DNA of 64,000 nucleotides from Bacteroidota bacterium (lineage in GTDB: Bacteria > Bacteroidota > Bacteroidia > Chitinophagales > BACL12). The notes beneath the pieces are model-generated. The model made no database searches. It worked only from the letters and a program-made list of their open reading frames with translations, and was not told the DNA's origin. Below, piece after piece: positions 62,987 through 64,000 of the stretch. The translations under genes and the position numbers were made by a program. The DNA lies in contig JADJJZ010000015.1 of NCBI GenBank assembly GCA_016706255.1, forward strand, positions 1 to 64,000. The letters run 5' to 3'. How positions within the stretch are numbered: the first letter of the stretch is position 1; the number at the start of each line of letters is the position of its first letter.

Positions 62987-64000
62987 ATGGAAAATCAACC
63001 ATCACCCAACCCCGAACCATCCTTCAAATCGTGGATCAGCACTTCGGTAACTGTTAAGATGTTTATTATTGGCGCACTGGCTTTACTATTATTGGTTCCG
63101 GCCAATATGGTTCAGCTTATTGTTAATGAACGGGAGCAAACCGGAAGAACCGTTGAAAAGGAGGTCGCAAAAGCCTGGGCGGGTAAACAACAGGTTGCAG
63201 GGCCTGTATTAACCATACCCTATTATAAAACAATGGCAAATGGCGACAAACAATGGCATTCTAAAAACTTTTTACCGGAAACACTCAATTTATCAGGAAA
63301 TCTGTTGCCGGAAAAGCTGGAACGCAGTATTTATGAAGTAACCGTTTATGATGCACAAATGCAGGTAGATGGAAATTTCGATCTCGCTTTGATTCAACAA
63401 GCAAGTTTCGACGGCACACCGGAATGGGAAAAAGCATACCTGTCGGTTGGAATTAGCGATATGAGTGGCATTCAAAATAATTTGAAAGTGAATGTTAATG
63501 ATGTAACATATTCGGTAAAAGCAGGATTAAAAAGTAATATGGTTGGTGAAAGTGGGGTTACTATTCCAATAAATTTAACCACAGCAAATCTCACCGCTTT
63601 TAATTTTAATTTCGATTTACAATTACAAGGCACAGAAAATATTGAATTTTTGCCTTTAGGAAATAATACAAATGTTGCATTACAATCAACCTGGCTTACT
63701 CCCGGATTTAATGGCGCGTTTTCACCGGATGAACAATCAATTGAAGTGAATGGATTTACGGCAAATTGGCAGGTGCTAGAACTGAATCGAAATTATCCTC
63801 AGGTTTGGGACGATGAAACATATTCCACACAATTAAAAGAATCGGCATTTGGTGTTGATTTGGTGAGTACTGCTGATGACTATCAAAAAATAATGCGCAC
63901 CGTTAAATATGCCATTTTAACTATTGGATTAACCTTCCTAGTATTTTTTCTGGTAGAAATTACCAACAGAAAAAAAATTCACCCTTTCCAATACACTTTA
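62987..64000 (+). CDS. creD: CreD family inner-membrane protein, partial (runs off the window)
   Basis: 338 codons are visible and the frame is open to the edge. MENQPSPNPEPSFKSWISTS then VTVKMFIIGALALLLLVPAN (first membrane helix) and MVQLIVNEREQTGRTVEKEV, AKAWAGKQQVAGPVLTIPYY with the CreD-typical GPVLTIPY motif; a periplasmic domain (FLPETLNLSGNLLPEKLERS, ... NGAFSPDEQSIEVNGFTANW) and a second helix (MRTVKYAILTIGLTFLVFFL) followed by EITNRKKIHPFQYTL. CreD (formerly CET) proteins are linked to envelope integrity and beta-lactam or colicin responses. The operator at 62958 connects it to the PadR/PspC circuit. Confidence 0.88.
   Translation, partial: MENQPSPNPEPSFKSWISTSVTVKMFIIGALALLLLVPANMVQLIVNEREQTGRTVEKEVAKAWAGKQQVAGPVLTIPYYKTMANGDKQWHSKNFLPETLNLSGNLLPEKLERSIYEVTVYDAQMQVDGNFDLALIQQASFDGTPEWEKAYLSVGISDMSGIQNNLKVNVNDVTYSVKAGLKSNMVGESGVTIPINLTTANLTAFNFNFDLQLQGTENIEFLPLGNNTNVALQSTWLTPGFNGAFSPDEQSIEVNGFTANWQVLELNRNYPQVWDDETYSTQLKESAFGVDLVSTADDYQKIMRTVKYAILTIGLTFLVFFLVEITNRKKIHPFQYTL

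Overview
The window is AT-rich DNA from a member of the Bacteroidota. The evidence is consistent. At least eight secreted proteins end in a type IX secretion (T9SS) type A sorting domain (PNPA-like motif, then a short beta-rich tail). There is a gldC gliding-motility gene, a Bacteroidota-type exosortase K / MSEP-CTERM pair, and promoters that fit the Bacteroidota -7 consensus TAnnTTTG; I saw no Shine-Dalgarno sequences. The exact lineage cannot be read from the window; the gene content suggests a free-living, gliding or surface-adapted Chitinophagia/Saprospiria-like organism.

Layout. 1-6.1 kb is damaged: an NhaD-like antiporter (minus), a LutB-like lactate-oxidation protein (plus) and an OmpA-domain protein (plus) are each recognisable only across several frameshifts, with a tandem array of about 110-bp units between the last two; two small tandem paralogues follow. 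6.1-10.2 kb is a repeat-rich island: an IS110-family element with shifted ends, a T9SS/MopE protein, three copies of a dispersed GGTACATT-type repeat and a CACAAAG/CTCTGTGG repeat pair. 10.3-19.6 kb holds a fused 2-oxoacid dehydrogenase E1 (one extra A in a homopolymer), a Fic protein with an N-formylglutamate amidohydrolase-like protein, a SWIM protein, a GbsR/MarR regulator followed by a fatty-acid desaturase and an SDR epimerase, and a copper monooxygenase-like T9SS protein. 19.7-28.3 kb (minus) holds a BNR-repeat T9SS protein and a three-gene operon of unknown, probably exported proteins, two of them large paralogues. 28.4-31 kb is a PadR-PspC envelope-stress operon. 31-38.5 kb holds a lipoprotein, a tetratricopeptide/outer-membrane pair, a DsbA/FrnE oxidoreductase and the frameshifted MSEP-CTERM protein with its exosortase K. 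38.5-49.4 kb holds a dipeptidase, T9SS proteins (PKD, second copper monooxygenase, cyclophilin, FG-GAP) and a secreted EEP phosphatase/nuclease. 49.7 kb is tRNA-Phe with a long hairpin. 49.9-58.2 kb (minus) holds a glycosyltransferase operon, a lytic transglycosylase, DUF2480, a SurA/PpiD-like foldase and gldC. 58.3-64 kb holds a DUF6150 protein, coaX-OMP-lptC, a gamma-carbonic anhydrase, a patatin and the start of creD.

The strongest new signals are regulatory. Two almost identical dyads (GAACTATGCAATACATAGTA before padR, GAACTTTGCAATACAAAGTA before creD, 32 kb away) differ at only two positions, and these are symmetric, which implies one PadR controls both the PspC operon and creD. A second pair of dyads (CTTTCAATAA-NTTNTTGAAAG type) lies before the GbsR regulator and before the desaturase operon, pointing to a self-contained membrane-lipid regulatory circuit. 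Several genes have the -7 promoter box exactly 4-5 nt before the start codon, which predicts leaderless mRNAs.

Open frameshifts, mostly single-base changes in A/T homopolymers, are confined to the first 36.4 kb; most are probably consensus errors rather than true pseudogenes, but this needs reads.
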